Source: Pseudoalteromonas sp. NBT06-2 (GTDB taxonomy: Bacteria; Pseudomonadota; Gammaproteobacteria; Enterobacterales; Alteromonadaceae). From it: a stretch of 48,555 nucleotides of DNA. Numbering within the stretch: position 1 is the stretch's first letter; every line of letters starts with the position of its first letter. The translations under genes were made by a program, and so were the position numbers. A model generated the notes under the pieces. The model ran no database searches, had not been told where the DNA came from, and saw nothing but the letters and a program-made list of their open reading frames with translations. Below are positions 16,958-26,001 of the stretch, piece after piece. The stretch spans positions 1-48,555 of the forward strand of contig NZ_NQMR01000045.1 in the NCBI RefSeq assembly GCF_002276045.1, read 5' to 3'.

Positions 16958-19321
16958 ATGCAAGTTAAGCAACTTAGTTTCTTTCCAAGGCTTCAAGGTG
17001 TCTTGGCTACAGGGTACAAGAAGGAAGTAAAAGATCTTCTTTCATCAGCAGCAAAAGCTAAGGGGAGCGAAATTGCTCCATGCTTAAATGTATATTATTG
17101 CTTTGTAGATATCAGCGTTAGAACATCTGGTACTCCATATAGTGCATTAGATATTAGAAATAATGAAATAACACTAAATACCCACCTTTCAGCACTTATT
17201 GGCTTTATTTATAAAGAGGTTGAAGCCTCCTTAGGTGCTCGATACAAGTATGCTCATTATTTTAAAAAAGTATTTGCTGAATTCGCTGGTCGTTACGGTA
17301 TGCACATAACCAACATTAAAATATCAGACACTAGGCTTGTTGATGATACAAATAGTTGCATTACATTATACCAATCCATAACTACCAACACTCAGCTTAT
17401 TGAGTATTATTCGGGCTGGATGTGTAAAGATAAATTAGGAAATTCACATATGCTGCACCTAGCTACATGGTGCGATACATATGGGGCTGAATTCACTTCT
17501 TTAATACATACAGTAATATCAAACTTTACTATAACTCATAAAACAACAAGGATCTCAAGCATACTATCTAAGCTGTTAGCTTTACTAAATGAATTTACTT
17601 TGCATTGCAAAACTAAAGAAGCCTTAGGACGCTCGCTAGAATGTGAAAACTCTCCAATATTCATGGAAGAAGTTCTAAATTCAATGCTGTTTAAATCAAT
17701 GATAAAAAATCATGATCCTAAAAATTTCATAAAAAATTGGACTAAGACTATTCAGCTATTTAATAAATGCTTCATTGAAACGAGCTTTTTTGAAGAGCCG
17801 TTAAAGCCCTTTCTAATGCCTGAGTTTAAAGAGCCGAAAACAAGCTCTCATTCGATTTCAATAGGTGGTGATTTGAAAGAAGAGGAGAAGGACCGTTGGC
17901 TTACTGGTATTCCCTTAGAAATCAAAGATGAAACTGCATTAGAAGTGATTCAACAACGCTTAAACCTCGATCTTGAACACATACGCACTTTAACTAAAAG
18001 AATGTTTGAAGGCATTCAATCACGACAGAAACGCAATAAAAAATTTGTTGAAAGTGGTGAAATAAAGCCTCTCCCAAGTAACACAGGTAAAAGGGATAAA
18101 ATACCAACCGGTATTGATCATTTAAAAAACACTGTAGCTACATTTCATCATCATGGTTTCGCTGTTGGCAGTCGAACATCAACTTTTTTAGGTTTCGATG
18201 GTCAAGGAGACGCATTAATAGAAGAACTTAACTTACCTACAACTAAGAGCTTAAATATTATCGCCTCACTTTTAATATTAGAGCACCCCAAAATTACACC
18301 AAGCTGGCTTCAAGAATGGGAGTTATACGATAGAAATGGAAATCAGGTTGGGTTAAAGCAAACTGGTAAACAATGGATAGCCGTAAGCTTTAAAAATCGG
18401 AAAGGGGCAACAACTGCTCAACAAGAAGTGATCTTGACCGATTACACTAAAACAATCATCGACGTATTAATTGAACACACTAGCTTTGCAAGGGATGCAC
18501 TTAAAAGCAATGGAGGTAGTGACTGGCGTTATATGATGTTAACCGCCACTTTACAAGGTGCTAGCCTACCTAAAAATTTAGGTCAACAACTAGCTGCTCA
18601 TGGCCCGTACCAAAAAGCACTTGCTGTAGAGTCTTATGATAATAATCAGCAGGCACTACTGAACCAGGAGAGTGCTACGAATTTAGCGAAAGTAGTCACG
18701 CCTCGAAGTATTCGTAGAGCTAGAGGCTTGCAAATTTACTTGAAAACACAATCTCTTAAGGCGGTTGCTGAGGCATTAGGTCATAAAGAAATACGCCTGG
18801 AATTGTTAGAGGTTTACTTGCCTAAACCACTCATGGAGTATTTTAACAAGCGATGGGTTCGTCAATTCCAAAATGCCATCATTTTTGAAGCGCTAAAAGA
18901 TTCTCCTTATTTATTTGATGCGCTAGATTTTGATGAAAGCGCACTTGATGAATTTCTTAAAAATCATCGTCTAGGTGATTTGCCTGATAATCTTCAACGC
19001 ATCAGTGCGAATGAAAAAGAAAACAAAGAATATATCAACAATCTAGATGAATTAGTTTTCACATTGAGTACACCTTTATTACAAGTACTACTGGCTATTC
19101 AAAGCGTTATCGATACTGCAAAAAATGATGAGGTATTTATACCTATTATCAATAAATGGTATCAATCCGCAGTATTTATTTTAAACCATTTCCAATTAAG
19201 TCAGAAAGGTGAGAAATATAGAAGACCACCAGAAGAAGCAATTCCATTATACGAATCAGCACTAAATAACCCTCTGAATCTTAATGTATTTAAGGAGAAT
19301 ATCTTATTTCACTCAAATTAA
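16958..19321 (+). CDS. Large tyrosine-recombinase-like protein, first gene of the transposition module
   Basis: 787 aa. The last third contains a segment reading PRSIRRARGLQIYLKTQSLK (from about 582), then ALGHKEIR with His609 and EVYLP with Tyr620. This matches the end of a tyrosine-recombinase catalytic domain: arginine box, LGH, catalytic tyrosine. The histidine normally three residues before the box-II arginine is replaced by serine, so activity may be reduced or the protein may act as an accessory recombinase. The long N-terminal 550 residues are unrecognised. It is the first gene of a four-gene operon at the island's left end, and the next gene overlaps its 3' end. Tn554 also uses several recombinases (TnpA, TnpB) plus a small TnpC, but the sizes and order here differ. 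Confidence 0.7.
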   Translation: MQVKQLSFFPRLQGVLATGYKKEVKDLLSSAAKAKGSEIAPCLNVYYCFVDISVRTSGTPYSALDIRNNEITLNTHLSALIGFIYKEVEASLGARYKYAHYFKKVFAEFAGRYGMHITNIKISDTRLVDDTNSCITLYQSITTNTQLIEYYSGWMCKDKLGNSHMLHLATWCDTYGAEFTSLIHTVISNFTITHKTTRISSILSKLLALLNEFTLHCKTKEALGRSLECENSPIFMEEVLNSMLFKSMIKNHDPKNFIKNWTKTIQLFNKCFIETSFFEEPLKPFLMPEFKEPKTSSHSISIGGDLKEEEKDRWLTGIPLEIKDETALEVIQQRLNLDLEHIRTLTKRMFEGIQSRQKRNKKFVESGEIKPLPSNTGKRDKIPTGIDHLKNTVATFHHHGFAVGSRTSTFLGFDGQGDALIEELNLPTTKSLNIIASLLILEHPKITPSWLQEWELYDRNGNQVGLKQTGKQWIAVSFKNRKGATTAQQEVILTDYTKTIIDVLIEHTSFARDALKSNGGSDWRYMMLTATLQGASLPKNLGQQLAAHGPYQKALAVESYDNNQQALLNQESATNLAKVVTPRSIRRARGLQIYLKTQSLKAVAEALGHKEIRLELLEVYLPKPLMEYFNKRWVRQFQNAIIFEALKDSPYLFDALDFDESALDEFLKNHRLGDLPDNLQRISANEKENKEYINNLDELVFTLSTPLLQVLLAIQSVIDTAKNDEVFIPIINKWYQSAVFILNHFQLSQKGEKYRRPPEEAIPLYESALNNPLNLNVFKENILFHSN
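19291..19308 (+). promoter_or_regulatory. Strong ribosome site placed before an ATT codon
   Basis: TAAGGAG at 19291-19297 lies 8 nt before an ATT codon at 19306 in frame with the second recombinase. The nearest conventional alternative is TTG 19351, which has no ribosome site. No ATG or GTG is present between the upstream in-frame stop and 19351. This points to a rare AUU start, as in infC. Confidence 0.45.
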
Positions 19322-21708
19322 TTGAAAGCATCTTAGATGAATCTAAATCTTTGTCAGCTCTTACTGAAGATGAGCTTTGGTCTTTACATCAAGCATCTAT
19401 TAATAATGGAGATTTTCGAGTATTAAAGCTCGCAACAAACAATGTAACAGGGATCTACGATTATGAAGAACAAAAGCCATACTGGCTATTGAGTGAGTTT
19501 CCATCAAACACTTGGCATATTGAGATCAAAGATAATAGTAAAACATTTACAAGAACTATTGATTGGAGTGCAGTGTCTTTCGCAGATAATTCTCTGTTAA
19601 CTGATCAAAAACACATACCGCTTCTTAACGCATTTAAGTACTGGATCACTGCGACAGATAACCCTAGAGAGAATGGAGGTAAATTCAAAAAAGGAGTATC
19701 AGTTAACTTTAGCATTCAATTAATTACAGCACTTATTAATGCAATATTGATTCATGGTGAAAGTATCCAGCTTGCAAAGTTACACTTTTCAGCTTTATCA
19801 GAGGACTTTCTAATGTCTCTAATGGTCAGGCTTGGATCATTAGGTACATTAAATGGACTCTATGATTATAACAATAAAGTTCGGGAAACTTTGCTAAAAC
19901 ACATATCGATTATTAGTGACAATGAAGCTGAAGAGTTTAAAGAGAAATACCCTTTTTGTGCTCGAACATTACTTCCTGAAGAAATGCCCCTTGGACTATC
20001 TGTTACACAGAGGGTAAAAGCATGCTGTTGGCTAAATAGTATAGGTTACTACCAAGGTGAAGTTAAAAGTAAAAAAAGCAAGACTGGAATATCGATACGA
20101 AATCACCACCAAGGAAATTCCGCTATTCTTCATAACTTCATCTATGACGGTCAAATTATTCCTGTTAATAATAAAGGTATTTCAACTTTTGAAGAATTAA
20201 AACTTAACGAAAAAGTAGAAGATAAAGAATTTAAAAGTATCCCATGTACAGAAGATATAACTGGGGAGATGAGTGAAACATTAATTGAAAACTATATAAG
20301 TGCGCTTAAGTTATTAAACACAGTTAATGGGAGAGATGATACCAGCCAGTATTTCCCAACCATAATGACATCAATAACATGCTCTCGAATTAGAGAGCAT
20401 GTCAAACTGAAAAAGAAAGGTCGATTTAAAACACTACCACCTCAATTAGTTTTTAATTTAATTAAAAACTGTTATGAATTTATTCAAGAATATCAAGAGT
20501 CCATTTTCAGCTCCGTGCAGTCTGTTCTTGCAGAAGGTCTAACCAAAAGTACCGGCAAAAACTCGAATAAAGATTTTTTTCAACACAAGAGTCCAAAACA
20601 TGACCCTAATATCCCTTCCACTGAACGAGGGGCATGGACTAATACAGGGGCTTTACTTTTAATTTGTGACAAACTACAAAACTTAGGTGTTGATCGGTTA
20701 TCAATACCTGGCACAGAAGAAGATGTGTTTGAAAAAAGACGTAATAATAAAAGTCTTTTCGATCTTTATAATGTACTCATTGGCTCAATTCAAACCCTAA
20801 CTGGCGTGATAATGGCAAAGCGCATTGATGAATTAATAACGCTTAAACCTCATCATAACTTGTCTCCTAACATTGACCCAACAAGTGAAAAGGGTAAGAA
20901 AACAGAATATGAATTAGTAGCCAGTTTAAAGAAATCTGGTAGCGGCGGTGAGCATGGAAAAAATTCATCTATTGCACGACCAATTCCTCGCTCATTCGCT
21001 CTAATAATTTGGAAACTAGAACAATTTAATCAAGGTCTGATAAAAGCAAACTTAACAAAATCGAGTTTATCTTTGTTTAACAACATTGACCCCGTAAAGT
21101 TGAAAATAGGACAAGTTAATGTTCGTTCATATAATTCACATTTGAATGCTGTTTGTGATTACTTTGAGCTACCGGTTGTCATTTTCGGAAACGATGAGCA
21201 TCGCAGATATTACGTTCGTCAACATCAACTTAGGCGATTCTTTGCAATGGTCTTTTTTTGGTCAAAGGGCTTTGATGGACTTGATACTCTTAGGTGGATG
21301 CTTGGCCACACTGATCTAGAGCATCTGTATCGCTACATAACTGAAAGTGAAACAGGCGCTGTATTAAATGGTATTAAAGCATCGTATATCATTGATGCTA
21401 TGGATAAAAACAAGCTTGATAATATGCAAGAGTTGGTTGAAAAACTAGCAGAACGTTATGGGGTGAATAACGCCAATATCTCACTCTCAACAATAACCGA
21501 TGCAACCGATGATTATGAAGATACATCGGAGTACAAGACAATACCGCACATCGAAGAACTAAAGAAGCAAGAGAAGTTAGAATCACAAGTTCTCGAACTA
21601 TTAGAAGACGGAATTATTTCTTTAGAGCCAGAATTTTTCACGATTGAACAAGATGGCCAAAAAGTCAATGACTTCTCATTAACACTTCAAATCAATGAAA
21701 TAGGTTAG
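19306..21708 (+). CDS. Large tyrosine recombinase, second gene of the transposition module
   Basis: 800 aa from ATT 19306, or 785 aa from TTG 19351. In the shorter numbering the C-terminal part shows an arginine near 490 in MAKRIDELITL, then QHQLRRFFAMVFFW with His625 and Arg628. LGHTDLEHLYRYI follows with His653 and Tyr660 or Tyr662. This is a full tyrosine-recombinase signature. The N-terminal 450 residues have no recognised domain. The 5' end overlaps the preceding gene, so the two are co-translated, and the unusual start would keep its level low relative to the others. Probably works with the other recombinases in insertion and excision at arfB. Confidence 0.75.
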   Translation: MSLKLIESILDESKSLSALTEDELWSLHQASINNGDFRVLKLATNNVTGIYDYEEQKPYWLLSEFPSNTWHIEIKDNSKTFTRTIDWSAVSFADNSLLTDQKHIPLLNAFKYWITATDNPRENGGKFKKGVSVNFSIQLITALINAILIHGESIQLAKLHFSALSEDFLMSLMVRLGSLGTLNGLYDYNNKVRETLLKHISIISDNEAEEFKEKYPFCARTLLPEEMPLGLSVTQRVKACCWLNSIGYYQGEVKSKKSKTGISIRNHHQGNSAILHNFIYDGQIIPVNNKGISTFEELKLNEKVEDKEFKSIPCTEDITGEMSETLIENYISALKLLNTVNGRDDTSQYFPTIMTSITCSRIREHVKLKKKGRFKTLPPQLVFNLIKNCYEFIQEYQESIFSSVQSVLAEGLTKSTGKNSNKDFFQHKSPKHDPNIPSTERGAWTNTGALLLICDKLQNLGVDRLSIPGTEEDVFEKRRNNKSLFDLYNVLIGSIQTLTGVIMAKRIDELITLKPHHNLSPNIDPTSEKGKKTEYELVASLKKSGSGGEHGKNSSIARPIPRSFALIIWKLEQFNQGLIKANLTKSSLSLFNNIDPVKLKIGQVNVRSYNSHLNAVCDYFELPVVIFGNDEHRRYYVRQHQLRRFFAMVFFWSKGFDGLDTLRWMLGHTDLEHLYRYITESETGAVLNGIKASYIIDAMDKNKLDNMQELVEKLAERYGVNNANISLSTITDATDDYEDTSEYKTIPHIEELKKQEKLESQVLELLEDGIISLEPEFFTIEQDGQKVNDFSLTLQINEIG

Positions 21709-21716
21709 AGATAAGC

Positions 21717-22238
21717 ATGGAAACGTTAGAAGTAAACCAAAAAAAGGTGCTCGAAACAAAGTCACTACTAATAGAAATAATTACAACACCTGAAAATTTC
21801 AAAGCCATTGATGAAATAAGTACAGCACTGCACTCACAGCAAGGGTTAGCTAAATTTAGTGATAGTGAAAGAGGCATCGCTCCTTGTTCACTAAATACAC
21901 TTAAAAACGCCTCTGAGCTATTGCTAGATAGAGGCTTTGTTGAGCTAAATGAATTGCGAATTAATGCCAAGAATGCAATAGAAAAAGCAGTGGTAGGCAG
22001 CAAGGCCGATAAAGCAACAAAAGCAGGGTTGAGGAATCTAGTTGATGACCTAGAGTCTAAATTAAATACAATGAAAAAAAGTAATTTTTTATTAGAAACT
22101 ATTATTACCGAATTACGCGGTGATCTAAAAAGAATGGCTTATTCAGATGACACGCCTGACCAAAAGGAATCACACTATCAATATCTCAACCGCCAAATTG
22201 AAGCAAAACTAAATTATGTACTCTACGGAGAGCTGTAA
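21717..22238 (+). CDS. Small coiled-coil accessory protein of the recombinase module (TnpC-like)
   Basis: 173 aa. An N-terminal helix-rich domain contains an LNTLKNASELLLDRGF segment that could be a DNA-binding helix-turn-helix. From about 105 to 140 a leucine-spaced coiled coil follows (VDDLESKLNTMKKSNFLLE). Position between recombinase genes, size and coiled coil recall TnpC of Tn554, which influences insertion orientation and efficiency. The assignment is by context and shape. It starts 9 bp after the preceding gene, and its stop abuts the ATG of the integrase. Confidence 0.6.
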   Translation: METLEVNQKKVLETKSLLIEIITTPENFKAIDEISTALHSQQGLAKFSDSERGIAPCSLNTLKNASELLLDRGFVELNELRINAKNAIEKAVVGSKADKATKAGLRNLVDDLESKLNTMKKSNFLLETIITELRGDLKRMAYSDDTPDQKESHYQYLNRQIEAKLNYVLYGEL

Positions 22239-23630
22239 ATGCCAATTTCCCTTTTGAAAGACTTTGAGCGTTGGGGCTTTTACTCTCCGCTCGATCGTGA
22301 ACTAAAAATGGTAGATGCCAGCAACACTCCTTTCGTCACTTACGATAATGGTATGCCTTGTTTTGAGGCAAATATGTATATGAATCAACAGCTGGGGTTA
22401 ACAAGGTCTCGACGTGTTAAAGGGGGAACTTTAAAAACTTACGCAAAGCATATTCATCACATAGTGCGCTTTTGCTACAGAAACAAATTACGTTTTAGTC
22501 AACTTACGGACTCTACTTTCACACTTTTTGTTCAAGGCCTACAGGGAGAACGCGATAAACTTGGTGAACTTGTTCGTAGCAACAACCACGTCATTCAAAT
22601 AGCGCAAAGATGTCTGAACTTTCTTTGCTTTGTGCAAAGTTGCCATGACCTTAATAACTTTATTGGTAAAGGAACTGAGAACGCAATCCGAATCACCATA
22701 AAAATTCATCGAATATCAATCGAAGGCTCAAAGAAAAAAAAAGAAGTTGAGGTTACTAGTCATGCTTGCATACCAACCAAAGATGCTGTTAAAAACAGAT
22801 TTCCAGTAAGTGAAGATGATGCACTTAAAGTATGGGATTTTATAAAAACTCAAGAAAACCGGGAGAAGCGACTTCGTGATATAGCACTGTATCAGTGCCT
22901 AGAGGAGCTTGGCGCTCGTGTGAGTGAGATCCACTTAATCACGTTAGAAGATATTGACAATGCGATTAAATCAGGAGTCAATCCGCATTTAACCATAACA
23001 ACATTAAAACAAGAGGATGACTCTTCTCGAAGCATACCTGTAACCTCAGCGCTACTTACCGATATTAAGCAATACATTAACAAAGTTAGAAAAAAAATCA
23101 TAAAGCGTACATTAGGAAAAAATAAGGACCATGGTTGTTTATTTGTTTCACTAACTACAGGAAGAGCACTTCAGAGTGCAACATTGACTAGGTACATGAA
23201 CAAATGGAAAGATGAATTAGGTATTAAAGGTGAGTTACACCCTCACTTGTATAGGCACGCATTTATAACAAATAAACTTAAAGAAATTATTTTACAGCAT
23301 AAAGACATTACTTCAGCTGATAAGTTTCGCGAACATTTACTGCATACAGAGCGTTTTAAGATACAATTACAGCAGTGGACAGGACATACACATATACATT
23401 CGCTTAATACCTATATAGACCTAGTCTTTGCAGACTTACATGGCTACAGCACCGCATATAATGCTGTTCAATTAAATGATTCAGTGAAAATTGTTAAACG
23501 ACAAATTCAGCGAGTTAAGCAGCAACTAAAAGGTAAGGAAATAACAGTGACTGAAGGAATGCATCTAATTGAGGAAACACTATCTGCATTTGAAAAAGAT
23601 ATAGAACAATCATTAAATGAAAGGCACTAA
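22239..23630 (+). CDS. Tyrosine-type site-specific integrase
   Basis: 463 aa. All the canonical catalytic residues are visible: Arg227 in LGARVSEI, Lys257 in TTLKQED, His336 and Arg339 in HPHLYRHAF, His383 in TGHTH and Tyr392 in LNTYIDL. The N-terminal 200 residues contain a SAM-like core-binding domain (about 55-150). It is probably the main catalyst of insertion at the arfB core sequence. Its ATG directly follows the TAA of the small accessory gene, with GGAG 8 nt upstream, so it is the last gene of the four-gene operon. Confidence 0.9.
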   Translation: MPISLLKDFERWGFYSPLDRELKMVDASNTPFVTYDNGMPCFEANMYMNQQLGLTRSRRVKGGTLKTYAKHIHHIVRFCYRNKLRFSQLTDSTFTLFVQGLQGERDKLGELVRSNNHVIQIAQRCLNFLCFVQSCHDLNNFIGKGTENAIRITIKIHRISIEGSKKKKEVEVTSHACIPTKDAVKNRFPVSEDDALKVWDFIKTQENREKRLRDIALYQCLEELGARVSEIHLITLEDIDNAIKSGVNPHLTITTLKQEDDSSRSIPVTSALLTDIKQYINKVRKKIIKRTLGKNKDHGCLFVSLTTGRALQSATLTRYMNKWKDELGIKGELHPHLYRHAFITNKLKEIILQHKDITSADKFREHLLHTERFKIQLQQWTGHTHIHSLNTYIDLVFADLHGYSTAYNAVQLNDSVKIVKRQIQRVKQQLKGKEITVTEGMHLIEETLSAFEKDIEQSLNERH

Positions 23631-23747
23631 TCTAAACCCTCATTGACATTTTAAAATCATTCTTCACTTCTGAGAACACAGGCATCATAGCTAAAATACA
23701 TTATGCAAGTCTCATAATTGATTAGCAAAGTACACCTCTTTAGTATG

Positions 23748-23775
23748 TTGAAAACTATTTTTTTGGTACTATGAG
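23748..23775 (+). promoter_or_regulatory. Candidate promoter of the replacement arfB
   Basis: TTGAAA and TATGAG with 16-bp spacing lie about 67 bp before the start codon of the island-borne arfB, in a 212-bp gap after the recombinase operon. A separate promoter would let rescue activity continue independently of recombinase expression. Moderate match only. Confidence 0.35.
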
Positions 23776-23842
23776 AAGATTAATTCTCGATGTTTAATAG
23801 GGGATTAAAATGATTTTTTAATTAAGAATAAATAGGCGCTGT

Positions 23843-24256
23843 ATGCTCATAATTTCAAATACCGTAACAATTGCCGATTGGGAAGTTGAACTCAATGCAA
23901 TTAGATCAGCAGGTAATGGTGGGCAAAATGTTAATAAAGTAGCTACTGCTATTCACCTTCGTTTTGACATTAATCGATCATCTCTACCCGCTATTTATAA
24001 AGAAAAGCTGCTGAAATTATCTGATAGCCGGATATCATCGGAAGGTATTATCATTATCAAATCACAGCAATTTAGAACACAGTTACTAAATAAAGAAGCT
24101 GCTCTGGAGCGTTTAAAAGAGCTCATTTTATCAGCCATGGTTGTGCAAAAAAGTCGGAGAGCTACAAAGCCAACGAAAAGCTCTCAACGCCGCCGAATGG
24201 ATAGTAAAACCAAACGAGGAGCTTCTAAAGCGTTGAGAAAAAAGGTGGATTTTTAG
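23843..24256 (+). CDS. arfB: Full-length ArfB (YaeJ) ribosome-rescue peptidyl-tRNA hydrolase carried by the island
   Basis: 137 aa. ArfB binds ribosomes stalled on broken mRNA and hydrolyses the peptidyl-tRNA. The catalytic GGQ is at 26-28 and the basic C-terminal tail is complete. It equals in length the chromosomal ArfB rebuilt from the two fragments, but only about 101 of 137 residues agree by eye, so it comes from another lineage. It is on the plus strand, opposite to the chromosomal pieces. At the codons corresponding to the insertion point it reads AAATCACAGCAATTT rather than AAAGCTCAATCATAT, so the island's own copy no longer resembles the target site. It most likely compensates for the gene the island destroys. 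The ribosome site is weak. Confidence 0.9.
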   Translation: MLIISNTVTIADWEVELNAIRSAGNGGQNVNKVATAIHLRFDINRSSLPAIYKEKLLKLSDSRISSEGIIIIKSQQFRTQLLNKEAALERLKELILSAMVVQKSRRATKPTKSSQRRRMDSKTKRGASKALRKKVDF

Positions 24257-24264
24257 TCCCCCCC

Positions 24265-24285
24265 TGAGTTGACCAGTTCAACTCA
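24265..24285. terminator. Hairpin between convergent genes
   Basis: TGAGTTGA and TCAACTCA arms with a 5-nt loop lie between the arfB stop and the convergent nuclease-like gene. There is no T-tract, but the position suits a shared bidirectional terminator. Confidence 0.4.
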
Positions 24286-24297
24286 ATGAAGCTACAG

Positions 24298-26001
24298 CTA
24301 AGGTGTGTAAGTAGATTTTCTTCTAACCTCAGCTCTTCGGCTATTATGGTCAACTTCTAAATTACATATAACTACAGTTATTTCACGAACTTTATCTGAA
24401 AATGGCTTTCTGGATTGGCGTAAAGTAAAAGTTAACCTACCTTCACTTTTAAAGTCATTCAATAATGTAAGAGATAACTTTTCCCTTGTTGCATAATGTT
24501 GGATTCCATCATTAACTTTATCAATGAAGTTTATAATTCGTTTATCATGTGCAAATAATACAAGGTAATGTCCTGTATGAAATCTATTATCAATACCATC
24601 GTTTTCACTGTATCTACCAAATATCTGAAATAATCCGTCTATAGTTTTTGATTTTATATCTTCTTGTTTTTTCAGCAGCTTGAATTCAATGTGCCCCATT
24701 ATTTTATTGTGGGATTTGATAGTTATATCAGTTCTCCCACAACCCAAAAACAACTCAGTGCTTACTGAAACATGTTTTTCAGTTCGATATATAGAACGTA
24801 AGTTTGATGCGATAATTCCTGACAAGTTTTCTTCATTGAATGGAGTGAAGTCTACCTCTTTTGTTGTTTTATTTTTATTCTTAGACAATAGATATAAAGT
24901 ATTGTTTTGTTTAATTTCGTCTAAACAAAACATTAGATTGCTATCAAAATTACTAGATACTTCAATTCTATTTGCTAATAAAAGTAGTTCTAGCCTAGAT
25001 TTTTCGAGCATTTCAAGAATATTTCTTTTAACTTTTATGTCATAAATATAATGAAGATCTTTACTGAGTAGTTTTAAGAAATCGGCTCGAATAAGTTTAA
25101 CCGAATTTACAACACCTCTTGCATTTGGAGTGTTCAAATTAGCATAAGGCCTATAGCGCTCATAGTATTCATTAAGTTCATTTAGCCTATTTTCTATTTT
25201 TTTTATTATATGGCCCAAATTTTCCAACGGAAATTGAGATGAATTCTCCTCAATTTGGAGTCGCAACTTTGCTAATCTTCTAGATGCATCAGTTACAATC
25301 GTTGTATTGTGAAGGTATCTATCTTCTCTATTAAGAAATACTCCTCTGATAGAGGTATCATTTTCAATCAGATTTTTAATGAAATGATTATCAATAGAGC
25401 TTCCAACAAAAAATAAATATGAGTCAGAAAAGACGTTTGGTTTTATAGAGTTTATATTAAATATTATTTCTATTTTTACTTTCCCTCTATTGAGTAATAT
25501 GACCAAGTTTTCTTCTACTTCATATATTCCTTCTGCTTTTTTATTCAACCAAGCATGCTTTGAAATCAGTTCGGCCATATCACTTGCATTGTAAACAGGC
25601 CGATCAAGAAGTCGATTAATTTCATTTAGAATATCCTCAAGATAAACCTTAGTTCCAACATGTTTTTTATGGAGTCTTGATATATGGTCTTTAATTTTAA
25701 CAAAATGTTCTCTAAGTTCGATGGGCAAAAAGGATTCATGCTCATAACTAATATTGGTATGAATTCGTTCGAGCATCTTTTTTAAATCATTGAATGATTT
25801 ATTTCCCCAGGTTTGATTCAATTGATTTGGGTTATAGGTCATCTGAATGTATTCATCAATGTTAGTTAGAAAACCATAAACTCCTGGTTTACAACGAAGA
25901 GCTAAAGCTTTATCAATTTTAAGCTCTAACTCCAAATCACGGTTGAAGTTAGATTCATCTAATGTTGGTTTACTAATCATAAAGTTCTGATCTTCACTCA
26001 T
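24298..26001 (-). CDS. PD-(D/E)xK nuclease-like protein, last gene of the R-M operon
   Basis: 567 aa. The first 400 residues are mostly helical and charged with no recognised domain. The C-terminal part has CGRTDITIKS with Asp425, followed 14 residues later by HIEFKLLKKQ with Glu439-x-Lys441: the GxxD...ExK pattern of the PD-(D/E)xK nuclease superfamily. Part of the helical region (about 245-290) may form a coiled coil. It overlaps the YgjP-like peptidase gene by 8 nt, so the two are translated together at the end of the operon that begins with hsdM. Possibly a DNA-cutting effector; the target is unknown. Confidence 0.6.
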   Translation of the reverse strand: MSEDQNFMISKPTLDESNFNRDLELELKIDKALALRCKPGVYGFLTNIDEYIQMTYNPNQLNQTWGNKSFNDLKKMLERIHTNISYEHESFLPIELREHFVKIKDHISRLHKKHVGTKVYLEDILNEINRLLDRPVYNASDMAELISKHAWLNKKAEGIYEVEENLVILLNRGKVKIEIIFNINSIKPNVFSDSYLFFVGSSIDNHFIKNLIENDTSIRGVFLNREDRYLHNTTIVTDASRRLAKLRLQIEENSSQFPLENLGHIIKKIENRLNELNEYYERYRPYANLNTPNARGVVNSVKLIRADFLKLLSKDLHYIYDIKVKRNILEMLEKSRLELLLLANRIEVSSNFDSNLMFCLDEIKQNNTLYLLSKNKNKTTKEVDFTPFNEENLSGIIASNLRSIYRTEKHVSVSTELFLGCGRTDITIKSHNKIMGHIEFKLLKKQEDIKSKTIDGLFQIFGRYSENDGIDNRFHTGHYLVLFAHDKRIINFIDKVNDGIQHYATREKLSLTLLNDFKSEGRLTFTLRQSRKPFSDKVREITVVICNLEVDHNSRRAEVRRKSTYTP

